Assembly (NCBI GenBank): GCA_041749015.1
Contig: JBGTCD010000023.1
Span: forward strand, 1 to 48,735
Length of the DNA stretch: 48,735 nucleotides
From: JBGTCD01 sp041749015
Lineage (GTDB): Bacteria; Bacteroidota; Bacteroidia; Cytophagales; Cyclobacteriaceae
Direction: 5' to 3'
This document shows positions 1 through 9,252 of the stretch, piece by piece. Positions within the stretch are counted from its first letter, which is position 1. The number at the start of each line of letters is the position of its first letter. Position numbers and translations under genes: made by a program. The notes beneath the pieces are model-generated. The model was given only the letters and a program-made list of their open reading frames with translations. It had not been told where the DNA came from and did not search any database.

Positions 1-117
1 AAGTTCAGGACTTCCTGGAGTTCTCAAAAATTCGTAATCTCTTTTATGCTGCAATATATTGATCAAGAGCTTTTCCCTCTCCCTAATCTCATTTTCGAAT
101 TCTTTAATTGATGTCAT
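1..117 (-). CDS. Partial CDS, N-terminus of an unrecognised protein
   Basis: An ATG at 115-117 (minus strand) opens a frame that stays open for 39 codons to the left edge. The visible peptide is charged and probably helical (it starts MTSIKEFENEIREREKLL), with no signal peptide, which suggests a cytoplasmic protein. It begins 25 bp after the stop of the upstream gene, so the two may be co-transcribed. No family can be named from this fragment, and a short chance frame cannot be excluded. Confidence 0.45.
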   Translation of the reverse strand, partial: MTSIKEFENEIREREKLLINILQHKRDYEFLRTPGSPEL

Positions 118-142
118 GAGGTATTTCTCTATGCATATTAGT

Positions 143-1102
143 TTAAAGCACCTTAAACACTAAGCTGGTATAGTATCTTTTAAAATAAAAATCAGGAATA
201 TCAGAAACTGGTTTTTTGTCAAGTCGCCATCCAGTTTGAATTATTGGGTTATTCAAGCCAAATTTTATACCGATCGCTAAACCGCCTCCTTTTCCATCAT
301 TGTATTTAATATGATAATCTAATTCAACGCCCAAATTCAATCCTATTTCATTTTTTCGATATGTAAAATTATATTCTTGAGCGAAAGCATCCGAACTATT
401 GAGCACATCTGAAAAACTAGGCGCATCATTGATAGCCTGCCCACCAGAGTTAATCTTATTTTCCATTCGAATTAGAGATGATTTCCAAAATAAACCCGCA
501 TATGGGTATAGGTGAATTCGTCTGTTGTCAATAATTGCCCAGCCTAAATCATAATTTGCTAAACTTACTCCATTAGCCAATAACTTCAGATCATTTTTCT
601 CTACTGAATTAGGTAGGCTAAGTTCTAAATAAGCACTTTGAATTAACCTTTTTCTTTTCCATGAAAACCCTAAAATCCAAATAGCATTTGCGGAAACAGA
701 ATTTAGCGCGTCTATATTATCATCTTGAAGGCGATTATTTAGCTCTTTGAAATCCGAGAATACTAAGCCTAGACTCAAATACCACGCGAAATAGTTCGTA
801 TTTTCTCTATCCCTATTTATATAATTATATAAGCCGCTTATTGAATCTATTTGATACTGAATTCGCAACTCATCTCTAAGTTTAATTAGACTATCAAGTT
901 TAAAATATAGGTCATTTACACTCACGTCATTCTCATTAATGGATGAATAATCAAATCCATAATAATAGTATATTGGCCAAATGTTTAAGTTAGAAAATGC
1001 AAGAGTGGAACTATCACCATTATTATACCTTAAAGAGTTTATTTGGCTCATACATGGAAGAGTCACCACGCTAAATAATAGAATAGAATATAGTTTTTTC
1101 AT
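143..1102 (-). CDS. Secreted protein, probable outer-membrane beta-barrel, unknown function
   Basis: 319 residues from the ATG at 1100-1102. The frame extends 32 codons further upstream, but this start puts a clear signal peptide (MKKLYSILLF..., likely cleavage after CMSQ) at the N-terminus. The middle (about 70-115) is polar and contains the short heptad-like stretch LKLRDELRIQYQ. The second half has alternating hydrophobic/aromatic strands separated by glycines and ends RYYTSLVFKVL, as expected for an outer-membrane barrel strand. I recognise no named family. The gene is more A+T-rich than the operon to its right, which suggests accessory DNA. The barrel assignment is an inference from strand pattern only. 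Confidence 0.6.
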   Translation of the reverse strand: MKKLYSILLFSVVTLPCMSQINSLRYNNGDSSTLAFSNLNIWPIYYYYGFDYSSINENDVSVNDLYFKLDSLIKLRDELRIQYQIDSISGLYNYINRDRENTNYFAWYLSLGLVFSDFKELNNRLQDDNIDALNSVSANAIWILGFSWKRKRLIQSAYLELSLPNSVEKNDLKLLANGVSLANYDLGWAIIDNRRIHLYPYAGLFWKSSLIRMENKINSGGQAINDAPSFSDVLNSSDAFAQEYNFTYRKNEIGLNLGVELDYHIKYNDGKGGGLAIGIKFGLNNPIIQTGWRLDKKPVSDIPDFYFKRYYTSLVFKVL

Positions 1103-1377
1103 ATAATTGAGTTTAAGCTGGCATGGATAACCACGATTTCCATGTCGATTACGGTTATTTTGTACATGGAGGAAGTTTGGTGATAGCCCAGCATCCATCC
1201 CTATTTCCTTTTTCTATCTAAAAATATAACCAATGGGTTATAAATGCAAATGGGTGGGAGTTTTTAGAAGTTAGAAGTTAGTCCTGAGACGGTGTCTGAT
1301 AAGCTTGGCTACTTTTAGTGGTAAAAACCTGTGCTGCTTTTGGGAAAGGTTGTTTACTGCCGACTGAGAACTCAGCC

Positions 1378-2223
1378 TCAATCATCCACACTAATCAGGA
1401 CGGCTGACTCCATCACGGATTTTGCCGGGCCCCGGTAATTACCCACCACCGGCATGGTAAAGGCAGGATCAAAACTAGTGGCCACAGGGATGTATAATTC
1501 CTGAGTCAACACACCCGCACTCGGATCAATGCCGATCCATCCGGCACCGGGTAGCAACACCTCTACCCATGCGTGCAGTTCGTGCCCGCTGCCTAGTTCA
1601 GGATTGTACACATAGCCGCTGACAAACCGGCATGCAAAGCCTGTAGCCCTGAGCATTTCCATCAGCATGAGGGAAAGGTCTCTGCAGGATCCCTTTTTTT
1701 TCTGGAAGCAAACTTGGGGAGATAAAATATTATCGTCCATTCTTACCTGGTGCTTCCAGCCTTCAGCAATGCTCCGGGTCAGGTCAGCGATGAAGTCCAC
1801 CACATCGTATCCGGAGGCCTCCAACTGTGCGCCTACAAATTTTTTGATGGGATCCGTGGCTTCATGCTTCATAAAATGTGAAAGCATGGTCCGATCCCTT
1901 TCGTGGTAGAAAAAGTTGGGGTCTTTTAGGTCTATGGGTGGATCGACCAAAAAATAAAATGGATTGTAGGGTGTCACTGCCACCCTGGATTTAGCTTCAA
2001 TCGTAAATTCTTTTATCAGGTCATCCATCCAAATTTGGATGTAGGGATTGCCCTCCGGATCGAGTCGCTCCACCATGCCCGAAGGCACAGGATCTACAAT
2101 AAGATCGAAAAGGATCAGCTTGAGGTAAGACCTGCCAATGGGCTTGAAGTTTAAATAATGTGGTTCTAAAAAAACAGGCTCAGAGTAGGTATAAGTCGTT
2201 TTATGATGGATATCAATCAACAT
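1378..2223 (-). CDS. Transglutaminase-like cysteine peptidase family protein (Anbu operon)
   Basis: 281 residues. The N-terminal half (MLIDIHHKTTYTYSEPV...) matches the bacterial transglutaminase N-terminal beta domain, and the second half is a transglutaminase core with a visible catalytic triad: Cys180 (KKKGSCRDLS), His217 (HELHAWVEV) and Asp233 (GIDPSAG). The family breaks or transfers amide bonds; the substrate here is unknown. I chose the ATG at 2221-2223, 1 bp after the Anbu stop codon, because family members begin with this I-x-H-x-T-x-Y motif; an in-frame GTG at 2244 would add seven residues. It is the last gene of the ATP-grasp / alpha-E / Anbu operon and probably acts with them on the same peptide or adduct. 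About 275 bp without a gene follow. Confidence 0.9.
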   Translation of the reverse strand: MLIDIHHKTTYTYSEPVFLEPHYLNFKPIGRSYLKLILFDLIVDPVPSGMVERLDPEGNPYIQIWMDDLIKEFTIEAKSRVAVTPYNPFYFLVDPPIDLKDPNFFYHERDRTMLSHFMKHEATDPIKKFVGAQLEASGYDVVDFIADLTRSIAEGWKHQVRMDDNILSPQVCFQKKKGSCRDLSLMLMEMLRATGFACRFVSGYVYNPELGSGHELHAWVEVLLPGAGWIGIDPSAGVLTQELYIPVATSFDPAFTMPVVGNYRGPAKSVMESAVLISVDD

Positions 2224-2224
2224 A

Positions 2225-2962
2225 TCAATAATCGGTAACTTCACTGGAATCCAGACTTTTTCTCAGGGTATCGGCTGGCAGGTCATTGATGGCTTCTCTG
2301 ATCCGGTCATTCCAAAACTCGGAAATATGCTGAAGGTCTTTTTGTTCGTAGCGGGTCTCCTGCACCTGGTAGGAGTCCTTTTTAAGCACCAAAAGGTCTA
2401 TCGGATAGTCGACATCATTGGCAGAAATCCGGGTGGCATCGAAAGAAAGAAAGGCGCATTTAATGGCGTAATCAAGGGTTTCTTTATAAGTCAGTGACCG
2501 TCTAAGGATAGGATTGCCAAATCCTGTATTGCCAATAATCACAAAAGGGGTACCCTTTCCAATCTCAATCCAATTACCCTGTGGATACAGGAGGTAGAGC
2601 TTAGGTTCAGCGTCTTCCTCAAGTTGCCCACCGACTATAGAAAACAGGTTAAAGGACATGCCGCCATCCTCGATGCTGGCTTTGTCTTCTCTGGCCACAC
2701 GTTTTACCTGCTCCCCAAAGCTGTTGACTGCCTTATATAATTTATCGAAAGATTCGTCTTCCTCCTCGATCACCTCTCTGAAGTAGGTAATGGCTTTGTC
2801 CCGCACCGACCGCAACCCTGAAGTCATGATGAAGAATGCATGCTTATTGCGGTTGACGCAGTAAAGCTTTTTAGAGGTGGTGGTTTCCGTCCCTGAGGTG
2901 ATTCTGGTATCTGAAAGGCCAACAATCCCTTCACTCGTTCTTATTCCTAGACAATAGGTCAT
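2225..2962 (-). CDS. Anbu, proteasome-type peptidase (HslV/20S-beta related)
   Basis: 245 residues, beginning MTYCLGIRTSEGIVGLSDTR. Removal of Met1 would expose Thr2 as the N-terminal nucleophile, as in Ntn-hydrolase proteasome subunits, and the GIVGLSDTR strand is the usual second beta-strand of the fold. The Anbu ('ancestral beta subunit') family forms large open rings, and its physiological substrate is unsettled. The start overlaps the stop of the alpha-E gene by 4 bp (ATGA), which indicates translational coupling, and the transglutaminase gene starts 1 bp after its stop. The length is normal for the family. Assignment is supported by both sequence and the diagnostic neighbourhood. Confidence 0.92.
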   Translation of the reverse strand: MTYCLGIRTSEGIVGLSDTRITSGTETTTSKKLYCVNRNKHAFFIMTSGLRSVRDKAITYFREVIEEEDESFDKLYKAVNSFGEQVKRVAREDKASIEDGGMSFNLFSIVGGQLEEDAEPKLYLLYPQGNWIEIGKGTPFVIIGNTGFGNPILRRSLTYKETLDYAIKCAFLSFDATRISANDVDYPIDLLVLKKDSYQVQETRYEQKDLQHISEFWNDRIREAINDLPADTLRKSLDSSEVTDY

Positions 2963-3939
2963 ACTCTATTTTTAATTTCTATACCAAAGGTATCCTTAAT
3001 TTCCAGGAAGTTAGTGTAAATGGCCTCTGAGATCTGATTTATATTTATCTGTAGCTGGTCTAAATATTCATGCAAGCCAAACTGAAATACATCATTGATG
3101 TCTGCATATTCAAGATGAGCCCGCAGGGACCCTATGGTTTTTTCAGCAGAATTGGTATATCCCTTGCCCTGATTACCAGAAATCCTGTGCAGGCATCGCT
3201 CGGCTTCGGTGAGACAGTAAAAAATAGACCGTGGGAAATATTTATTGAGCACCAAAAACTCCACCACATTGGAGGCATCGATATTGCCATAAATCCTGCG
3301 ATAAGTATTAAATCCGGAAACTGATTTAAGCAGCGCCATCCAGTGCAGGAAATCCAAGGGAGACCCCACCTGATCAGGTTCAGGTAACAGAATATGATAT
3401 TTCACATCCAGAATCCGTGAGGTCTTATCGGCCCTTTCGAGGAGCTGCCCAAGCTGGCTGAAATACCAGCCTTCCGTCCTTGCCACGCTATTGTCGGCAA
3501 TACCATAGAGTAATTGGATATTATACTTTACCTGAGTGAAGAATTTGCTGGGATCCTCATTGAGCCAAATCTTTTTTGACTCACCTTCTTTTACAAGCAA
3601 ATAGGTCTCATTAAGCTTTTCCCAGGTTTCCTTGCTTAGGTTTTCCCGCACTATCCGGGCGTTTTCCCTGGCGGAAAATATACATGATAGCAGGGAATTG
3701 GGGTTTCTGACATCAAATGTTAAAAAAAACAAAGCATTTTTCTTATCAAATTCCTTAAAGCTGGCTTCGAATAATTCCTTATCACCGGTAGCAGCAACCA
3801 GGGGCTCCCACTGCTCTTTCAGTCCGGGAGGCAGGTCCATAATAAGATTGAAGTTCACATCAATGAACCGGGCATAGTTTTCTGCTCTTTCGAGGTACCT
3901 TCCCAGCCAATAGATAGAATCTGCTACCCTGCTCAGCAT
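2959..3939 (-). CDS. Alpha-E domain protein (DUF403)
   Basis: 326 residues starting MLSRVADSIYWLGRYLERAENYAR, the hallmark opening of the alpha-E family. It is entirely helical in appearance, with no signal peptide or membrane segment. The family has no proven activity but is almost always encoded beside the circularly permuted ATP-grasp ligase and is thought to be its partner. The gene lies 11 bp after the ATP-grasp gene and overlaps Anbu by 4 bp. Length is normal. Confidence 0.92.
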   Translation of the reverse strand: MLSRVADSIYWLGRYLERAENYARFIDVNFNLIMDLPPGLKEQWEPLVAATGDKELFEASFKEFDKKNALFFLTFDVRNPNSLLSCIFSARENARIVRENLSKETWEKLNETYLLVKEGESKKIWLNEDPSKFFTQVKYNIQLLYGIADNSVARTEGWYFSQLGQLLERADKTSRILDVKYHILLPEPDQVGSPLDFLHWMALLKSVSGFNTYRRIYGNIDASNVVEFLVLNKYFPRSIFYCLTEAERCLHRISGNQGKGYTNSAEKTIGSLRAHLEYADINDVFQFGLHEYLDQLQININQISEAIYTNFLEIKDTFGIEIKNRV

Positions 3940-3950
3940 AGTAATTTAAT

Positions 3951-5378
3951 TTAATTGTACAAAACCCAGGTATCTTTACTACCACCACCCTGTGATGAAT
4001 TGACCACCAATGACCCCTTGACCAATGCCACCCTGGTGAATGCTCCAGGAATCACCTCAATATCATCACCATAAAGGATGTAAGGCCTGAGATCAACATG
4101 CCGTGGCTCAATGGTATTGCCCACCATAGTGGGAACTGTGGATAGAGAAAGGGTGGGTTGGGCGATATAGTTGGTAGGGTTGTTTTTAACCAATGCCCTG
4201 AACTTCTCATGCTCGTTTTTGTCAGCTTTGGGTCCTATGAGCATCCCATACCCGCCTGCGGCATTGGTCTCCTTTACTACCAGCTTCTCTATATTTTCCA
4301 GTACGTATTTTCTGTCTGCCTCCTCCCGGCACAAATAGGTAGGGACGTTAGGGATGATGGCTTCTTCATTCATATAATACTTTATGATCCTGGGCACATA
4401 ACTATAAATGGCTTTGTCATCAGCAATACCGGTACCAGGTGCATTAGCAAGGGCTATATTGCCTGCCTTGTAGGCTTCAAAAATACCGGGGACACCCAGT
4501 AATGAGTCTGGATTAAACACCAATGGATCAATAAAGGTATCATCAATACGGCGGTATATCACATCAATCTGCCTTAAGCCCCCTGTGGTTTTCATGTATA
4601 CTTTTTTATTCTGGACCACCAGATCCTGACCAATCACCAGCTCCACGCCCATGGCCTGGGCAAGATAAGAATGCTCAAAATATGCTGAATTGTAAATACC
4701 CGGAGTCAATACTCCCACTACGGGATTTTTATCCGGAGCGATGGACTGGAGCATCTTTAGGAGTTTGATAGGGTAATCGACCACCGGCCGCACACCCAAA
4801 CTATTAAATAAGCTTGGATAGGTTCTTTTGATAATTTCCCTGCTTTCCAGCAGATAGGATACTCCAGAAGGGCATCTGAGGTTATCTTCCAGCACATAAA
4901 AACTGCCATCTTTATCACGCACCAGGTCCGTACCGGTGATGTGGCACCAAATATTTTTTGGTGGCTTGAGGCCAATACAAGGCTTGAGGAAATCCTTACT
5001 GGATTCGATTAGCTCCCTGGGAACGACATTATCTTTGAAAATCTTACCCTCATTATAGGCATCCTGAAGGAAAAGGTTCAGAGCATAAATCCTCTGTTTG
5101 AGGCCTGACTCCAATCGCTCCCATTCCTTACCAGTGATGATTCTTGGGATAATGTCGAGGTGAAGGATTTTTTCAATGCCCTGATTATCATGATACACGT
5201 TGAAAGTCATCCCGGTAGCCAGCTGGGTCTTGCTGGTGGCATGCTGCAAATCAGTAAGGCGTTTTTTGGATACAGAATCCAGTAATTTTCTTAAGGCTTC
5301 ATATTGAGGCCGCACCTTCCCGTTTGCCTCAAACATTTCATCAAAATTATCGCCAGGCTCATAATGCTCAGTGATCAT
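3951..5378 (-). CDS. Circularly permuted ATP-grasp family ligase (CP_ATPgrasp)
   Basis: 475 residues, first gene of the Anbu operon. It starts MITEHYEPGDNFDEMF and carries family motifs along its length (FNVYHDNQGIEKILHLDIIPR, LEDNLRCPSGVSYLLESR, VYRRIDDTFIDPL, VKETNAAGGYGMLIGP, VDLRPYILYGD). ATP-grasp enzymes join a carboxylate to an amine or thiol through an acyl-phosphate. Comparative genomics predicts that this permuted group makes a small peptide or peptide tag together with alpha-E, Anbu and transglutaminase proteins; that role is inferred, not proven. The A+T-rich 115 bp upstream (5379-5493) probably hold the operon promoter, but I could not find a convincing -33/-7 pair. Confidence 0.92.
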   Translation of the reverse strand: MITEHYEPGDNFDEMFEANGKVRPQYEALRKLLDSVSKKRLTDLQHATSKTQLATGMTFNVYHDNQGIEKILHLDIIPRIITGKEWERLESGLKQRIYALNLFLQDAYNEGKIFKDNVVPRELIESSKDFLKPCIGLKPPKNIWCHITGTDLVRDKDGSFYVLEDNLRCPSGVSYLLESREIIKRTYPSLFNSLGVRPVVDYPIKLLKMLQSIAPDKNPVVGVLTPGIYNSAYFEHSYLAQAMGVELVIGQDLVVQNKKVYMKTTGGLRQIDVIYRRIDDTFIDPLVFNPDSLLGVPGIFEAYKAGNIALANAPGTGIADDKAIYSYVPRIIKYYMNEEAIIPNVPTYLCREEADRKYVLENIEKLVVKETNAAGGYGMLIGPKADKNEHEKFRALVKNNPTNYIAQPTLSLSTVPTMVGNTIEPRHVDLRPYILYGDDIEVIPGAFTRVALVKGSLVVNSSQGGGSKDTWVLYN

Positions 5379-5493
5379 AAATTGCTCGTTATAGAGGTTG
5401 AGAAGTAAAATCCCTAAGGTAAAAAAGGATTAAAAATATTGGAGAATTTAGTAGAAATATTTCGGAATAAAAATCCTGACGGAATAAAAAAAA

Positions 5494-5772
5494 CTAATTA
5501 GACGGCCGGTCTTTATCTTTTTGTTTTTCTTCCATCTCTTTTCTGATCTTCCTCATCCTTCTTTTCCAGAGTATGAAGCCTACAATGGCTATAACAGGAA
5601 GGACAATAAATAGAATCACATCGCTCAGGGTCCTGATCGAAAAATCATCAAGTTGGTCCACTTCCCTTGGAAGCTGAGCAAACACCATGGAGGCCCAAAA
5701 AAATACCAGAGCCAAAAGAGCAATTCTTTTATTTAAAAGTTTCAATAAAATGGATTGGAATAAAATATTCAT
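5494..5772 (-). CDS. Small exported single-pass membrane protein, unknown function
   Basis: 92 residues from the ATG at 5770-5772; a TTG at 5811 would add 13. There is an N-terminal hydrophobic signal ending ...FWASMVFAQ, a short polar stretch (LPREVDQLDDFSIRTLSD), a second membrane helix (VILFIVLPVIAIVGFILW) and a highly basic/acidic tail (KRRMRKIRKEMEEKQKDKDR). The layout, signal peptide plus one transmembrane helix plus charged cytoplasmic tail, recurs in small Bacteroidota proteins of no known role. It follows the Lol-type permease gene on the same strand by 56 bp and may be in the same transcript. Confidence 0.7.
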   Translation of the reverse strand: MNILFQSILLKLLNKRIALLALVFFWASMVFAQLPREVDQLDDFSIRTLSDVILFIVLPVIAIVGFILWKRRMRKIRKEMEEKQKDKDRPSN

Positions 5773-5828
5773 ACTATTAATCAACGAATTAGATCGAGAA
5801 TCGTTCTGCAAAATGCTTATTGTTGGCC

Positions 5829-7049
5829 CTAGTCAAACTTCATCGATTTAATGGGATCAATCCTGGAAATCACCATAGTGGGCAAAAACAATATCAGCAA
5901 AATCACGATAAAGGTGATGAAATTAAGCCCTATGATAATCTCCCAGTGCCATTCTATTGGCACGAATTTCATATAGTAATCCTGGGGATTGAGCTTGATA
6001 GGCCGAAAATAATACTGGATTGCACATAACCCCAATGCAAAGGCATTTCCAATCAGGAGCCCACGGGCGATTAATCGCATAGCCGTATAAGAAAATATTT
6101 CCCGGATGGTGCCATTCCCAGCCCCCAGTGCTTTGAGGAGGCCTATCATCCTGGTCCGCTCCATGATCAGGATGAGTACAATTGAAATCATGTTAATAGA
6201 AATTACAATCAGAATAATGCCCAAAAAAATATTGACCTGTCGACTGATCAAATGTAGCCATTCAAACACCTGGATGTATTTGTCTTTCACCCGCTCCACG
6301 TACAGTTCATGGCCTACATCATAATCCAGCGCATGCCAGGCTTCATCCACGTCACGGGTATTCTTAACAAACACCTCAATCCCACCAGCAAGGCTGTCAG
6401 GCCAGTTGTTAAGCCTGCGCACCAGCCCTATGTCACCGATAATGATTTTATCATCATAATATTCTGCCAGATCAGTTTCGTATATACCGGTCACCGTAAG
6501 CCGCCGTACTCTGGGTGGATCCTGAAAAAAATGAACGATGACTCCGTCACCGGTGGATAACTCCATCTTATCTGCGATCCTCCGGCTCAATATCACCTCG
6601 CGGGAATAGTCATCCTCCTCAAAACGAATGAACCGCCCTTCCAACATATTTTCACCAAACCGGATGGTATCAAAAGTGGGGGCCACCCCTTTAAAAACAA
6701 CTCCCAATACCTCCTCTTCCGTACGAATCAAACCAGCCTTATGACTGTATTCCTGCATATGATCAATATATCCGTACTTTTGATAATCAGTGAAAAAGGG
6801 CTTTTGTATATTAAAAGGTTCCTCTTCGAATGATCGCGCTACAGTGTATTTTGTAATTTGAAGATGGGCACTAAAATTGTATATCCTATCGATAATAGTG
6901 TTTTCAAAACCTTTTAAAATAAGAAATGCTATCAACATGATGGCCAGGCCTAGTCCTATGCTGGCGATGGCTATTTTATGGATGATTGAAGAAAAACTCT
7001 TACTTTCAGCCTTGCTAATGCGGGAAGCAATAAAATTGGGTAAATTCAA
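5829..7049 (-). CDS. ABC transporter permease, LolC/LolE-FtsX type
   Basis: 406 residues with the MacB/FtsX architecture: one membrane helix near residues 24-46 (IASIGLGLAIMLIAFLILKG), a periplasmic domain of about 210 residues, then three helices (about 270-295, 320-345 and 370-395). Family members extrude lipoproteins or sort them to the outer membrane using a separate ATPase, which is not in this window. The start appears to be TTG at 7049: MNLPNFIASRI matches the usual N-terminus of this family, and no in-frame ATG lies nearby. It diverges from namZ across 65 bp. The exact role (lipoprotein release versus other FtsX-like functions) cannot be settled from sequence. Confidence 0.85.
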   Translation of the reverse strand: MNLPNFIASRISKAESKSFSSIIHKIAIASIGLGLAIMLIAFLILKGFENTIIDRIYNFSAHLQITKYTVARSFEEEPFNIQKPFFTDYQKYGYIDHMQEYSHKAGLIRTEEEVLGVVFKGVAPTFDTIRFGENMLEGRFIRFEEDDYSREVILSRRIADKMELSTGDGVIVHFFQDPPRVRRLTVTGIYETDLAEYYDDKIIIGDIGLVRRLNNWPDSLAGGIEVFVKNTRDVDEAWHALDYDVGHELYVERVKDKYIQVFEWLHLISRQVNIFLGIILIVISINMISIVLILIMERTRMIGLLKALGAGNGTIREIFSYTAMRLIARGLLIGNAFALGLCAIQYYFRPIKLNPQDYYMKFVPIEWHWEIIIGLNFITFIVILLILFLPTMVISRIDPIKSMKFD

Positions 7050-7114
7050 ACCGGCATCATTATTTTATTCCGAAAATTAAGCAATTTAAATGTCTGGGTA
7101 AACCATTCTTAATT

Positions 7115-8269
7115 ATGAATCGACTTTATACCATTATTTTCCTGATACTCTCCCTACCGGCCTGTGCCCAGGAAAGTACCGCCATTTTGCCAGGTGCTTT
7201 GCAAATGGAGCGATATGCCCACCTGATCGAGGGCAAAAATGTAGGTTTAGTCGTCAACCATACCTCACTGGTAGGGTCGGCTCACCTGGCTGATACCCTA
7301 TTATCACTGGGTATTAATGTAAAAGCGGTATTCGCACCTGAACATGGATTCAGAGGAAGTGCGGATGCAGGTGAGAAAATTTTGGATGGAAAAGACCATC
7401 GCACAGGATTGCCAATTTACTCTTTGTATGGCAATCAAAAAAAGCCTACCCCGCAGCAGCTAAAGGATATTGATGTATTGATTTTTGATATACAGGATGT
7501 AGGGGTGCGATTTTACACCTATATCAGCACCATGCATTATGTGATGGAAGCCGGTGCAGAAAATAACATTCCCCTCATCATCCTGGACCGGCCCAACCCA
7601 AACGGTGCCTATATTGACGGCCCCATACTGGACCCTAAACTGCGCTCATTTGTTGGCATGCACCCGATACCCATCCTGCATGGGCTCACCGTTGGGGAAC
7701 TGGCAGGAATGATCAATGGGGAGGGCTGGCTTGAAGGCAGCCTCCAGGCCGAAGTCACCGTAATCCCGGTAGCCAATTACCAGCATGAAATGCAATATTC
7801 ATTGCCTGTAAGTCCTTCCCCTAATTTACCAACCGATCAGTCCATTGCCCTATACCCATCGTTATGCTTGTTTGAAGGTACTGTAGTAAGCGTAGGAAGG
7901 GGTACTGAAAGGCCATTTGAATGGATCGGCCATCCTCAATATCCTGACAAAAGCTTTTCTTTTACCCCGGAGTCACGACCCGGAGCTACCAATCCCCCAT
8001 GGAAGGATGCAAAATGTTTTGGCACCAATTTGAGCCAGGATAATGAAGTCCGGGGATTATCACTCCGTCACCTCATCCATTATTATTATGCTTTGAAAGG
8101 TGAGGGTGAATTTTTCAATAATTTCTTTGATAAGCTGGCCGGAACGCCAGAATTAAAACAACAAATCAAATCAGGGATGAGTGAGGAGGATATCAAAGCC
8201 ACCTGGGAGGAAGACCTTGAAGCATACAAGATGCTTAGAAAAAAATACATCATTTACCATTGGAGATAG
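7115..8269 (+). CDS. namZ: NamZ-like exo-beta-N-acetylmuramidase (DUF1343)
   Basis: 384 residues. The export signal (MNRLYTIIFLILSLPAC) ends in a possible lipobox with Cys17. The body has the DUF1343 motifs FAPEHGFRG, LPIYSLYG, DIQDVGVRFYTYIST and LDRPNPNGA. Characterised NamZ enzymes release terminal N-acetylmuramic acid from peptidoglycan fragments, in cell-wall recycling; the exported location fits action in the periplasm or at the outer membrane. No other muropeptide-recycling gene is adjacent, and fmt starts 7 bp after the stop, so the pair is probably co-transcribed for expression rather than function. Symbol assigned by family. Confidence 0.88.
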   Translation: MNRLYTIIFLILSLPACAQESTAILPGALQMERYAHLIEGKNVGLVVNHTSLVGSAHLADTLLSLGINVKAVFAPEHGFRGSADAGEKILDGKDHRTGLPIYSLYGNQKKPTPQQLKDIDVLIFDIQDVGVRFYTYISTMHYVMEAGAENNIPLIILDRPNPNGAYIDGPILDPKLRSFVGMHPIPILHGLTVGELAGMINGEGWLEGSLQAEVTVIPVANYQHEMQYSLPVSPSPNLPTDQSIALYPSLCLFEGTVVSVGRGTERPFEWIGHPQYPDKSFSFTPESRPGATNPPWKDAKCFGTNLSQDNEVRGLSLRHLIHYYYALKGEGEFFNNFFDKLAGTPELKQQIKSGMSEEDIKATWEEDLEAYKMLRKKYIIYHWR

Positions 8270-8276
8270 GCTTAAG

Positions 8277-9218
8277 ATGCAGGATTTAAGGATCATTTTT
8301 ATGGGTACCCCGGAGTTTGCAGTGGCCTCACTGGATGCCCTGGTAGCAGGCAATTTTAATATCGCAGCAGTGATCACAGCGCCAGACAAACCCAAGGGCC
8401 GGGGACAAAAGCTGATCCCAAGTCCTGTGAAAAAGGCCGCCCTGAGCCATCAAATCCCGGTACTTCAACCTACCAATCTTAAGGACCCTGGATTTTTAAA
8501 AGAATTAAAAGCTCTTCAGGCTGACCTTCAAATAGTAGTAGCATTCCGAATGCTCCCAGAGGCCGTCTGGGCCATGCCCCCCCTTGGCACCTTTAACCTC
8601 CATGCCTCCCTTCTGCCTCAGTATCGCGGGGCTGCCCCCATCAACTGGACCATCATCAACGGGGAACAGGAAACAGGGGTAACCACCTTTTTTCTCAAGC
8701 ATGAGATCGATACCGGTCCATTGATCTTCCAGGAAAAAGAACCCATTCACCCTAATGATGATGCCGGGTCTCTGTACAGCAGGCTGATGCAAAAGGGTGC
8801 TGAACTGGTAGTCAAAACCGCACATGCTATTGCTGCCGGAAATTACTCAGAACAAGTACAGATGTATTCCGGTACTGTAAAGACTGCTCCTAAGATCTAT
8901 AAAGAAACCTGTGAGATCAACTGGGATCAGCCCAGAGAAAAAATAAGGGATTTCATCAGGGGTCTTTCACCATATCCCGGGGCCTGGACTACCCATTCAG
9001 GGAAAAATTTTAAAATCTTTAAAGCTGAGATTCCTACTGAGAAAACATCCGATGAACCCAGTATAGGAACATGGAAAACCGATGAAAAAAGTTTTGTTTA
9101 TGTAAACGCCCAGGATGGCTGGATTTCCATATTGGAACTCCAACCAGAAGGCAAAAGGCGGATGACTATAGGTGAGTTTCTGAGAGGAAATACCATTAAG
9201 AATTCTACAGAAGATTAG
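8277..9218 (+). CDS. fmt: Methionyl-tRNA formyltransferase
   Basis: 313 residues from the ATG at 8277; the frame is open upstream inside namZ, but homologues start at MQDLRIIFMGTPEFAV. It formylates Met-tRNA(fMet) with 10-formyl-tetrahydrofolate for translation initiation. The catalytic residues are visible as Asn107, His109 (NLHASLLPQYRGAAP) and Asp145 (HEIDTGPLI). The C-terminal tRNA-binding domain (about 205-313: SPYPGAW..., TIGEFLRG) is complete. It ends 34 bp before the convergent gene at 9253. Confidence 0.97.
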   Translation: MQDLRIIFMGTPEFAVASLDALVAGNFNIAAVITAPDKPKGRGQKLIPSPVKKAALSHQIPVLQPTNLKDPGFLKELKALQADLQIVVAFRMLPEAVWAMPPLGTFNLHASLLPQYRGAAPINWTIINGEQETGVTTFFLKHEIDTGPLIFQEKEPIHPNDDAGSLYSRLMQKGAELVVKTAHAIAAGNYSEQVQMYSGTVKTAPKIYKETCEINWDQPREKIRDFIRGLSPYPGAWTTHSGKNFKIFKAEIPTEKTSDEPSIGTWKTDEKSFVYVNAQDGWISILELQPEGKRRMTIGEFLRGNTIKNSTED

Positions 9219-9252
9219 TTGGACAATAAATGAACTAGCCCACTGAATTTAA

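Noticed and set aside
1248..1266. Similarity between AAATGGGTGGGAGTTTT here and AAATGGGTGGTAGTTTT before the subtilisin gene (20570-20586)
   Set aside because: A single short near-match in two otherwise unrelated places; chance is likely.
1103..1377. 275-bp gap with a small tandem (GAAGTTA twice near 1267-1280), a short inverted repeat CTGAG-AA-CTCAG (1364-1375) and a phrase GAGACGGTGTCTGATAAGC that looks like an insertion-sequence end
   Set aside because: Arms are too short for a terminator, no matching second end or transposase was found, and nothing else in the gap is convincing.
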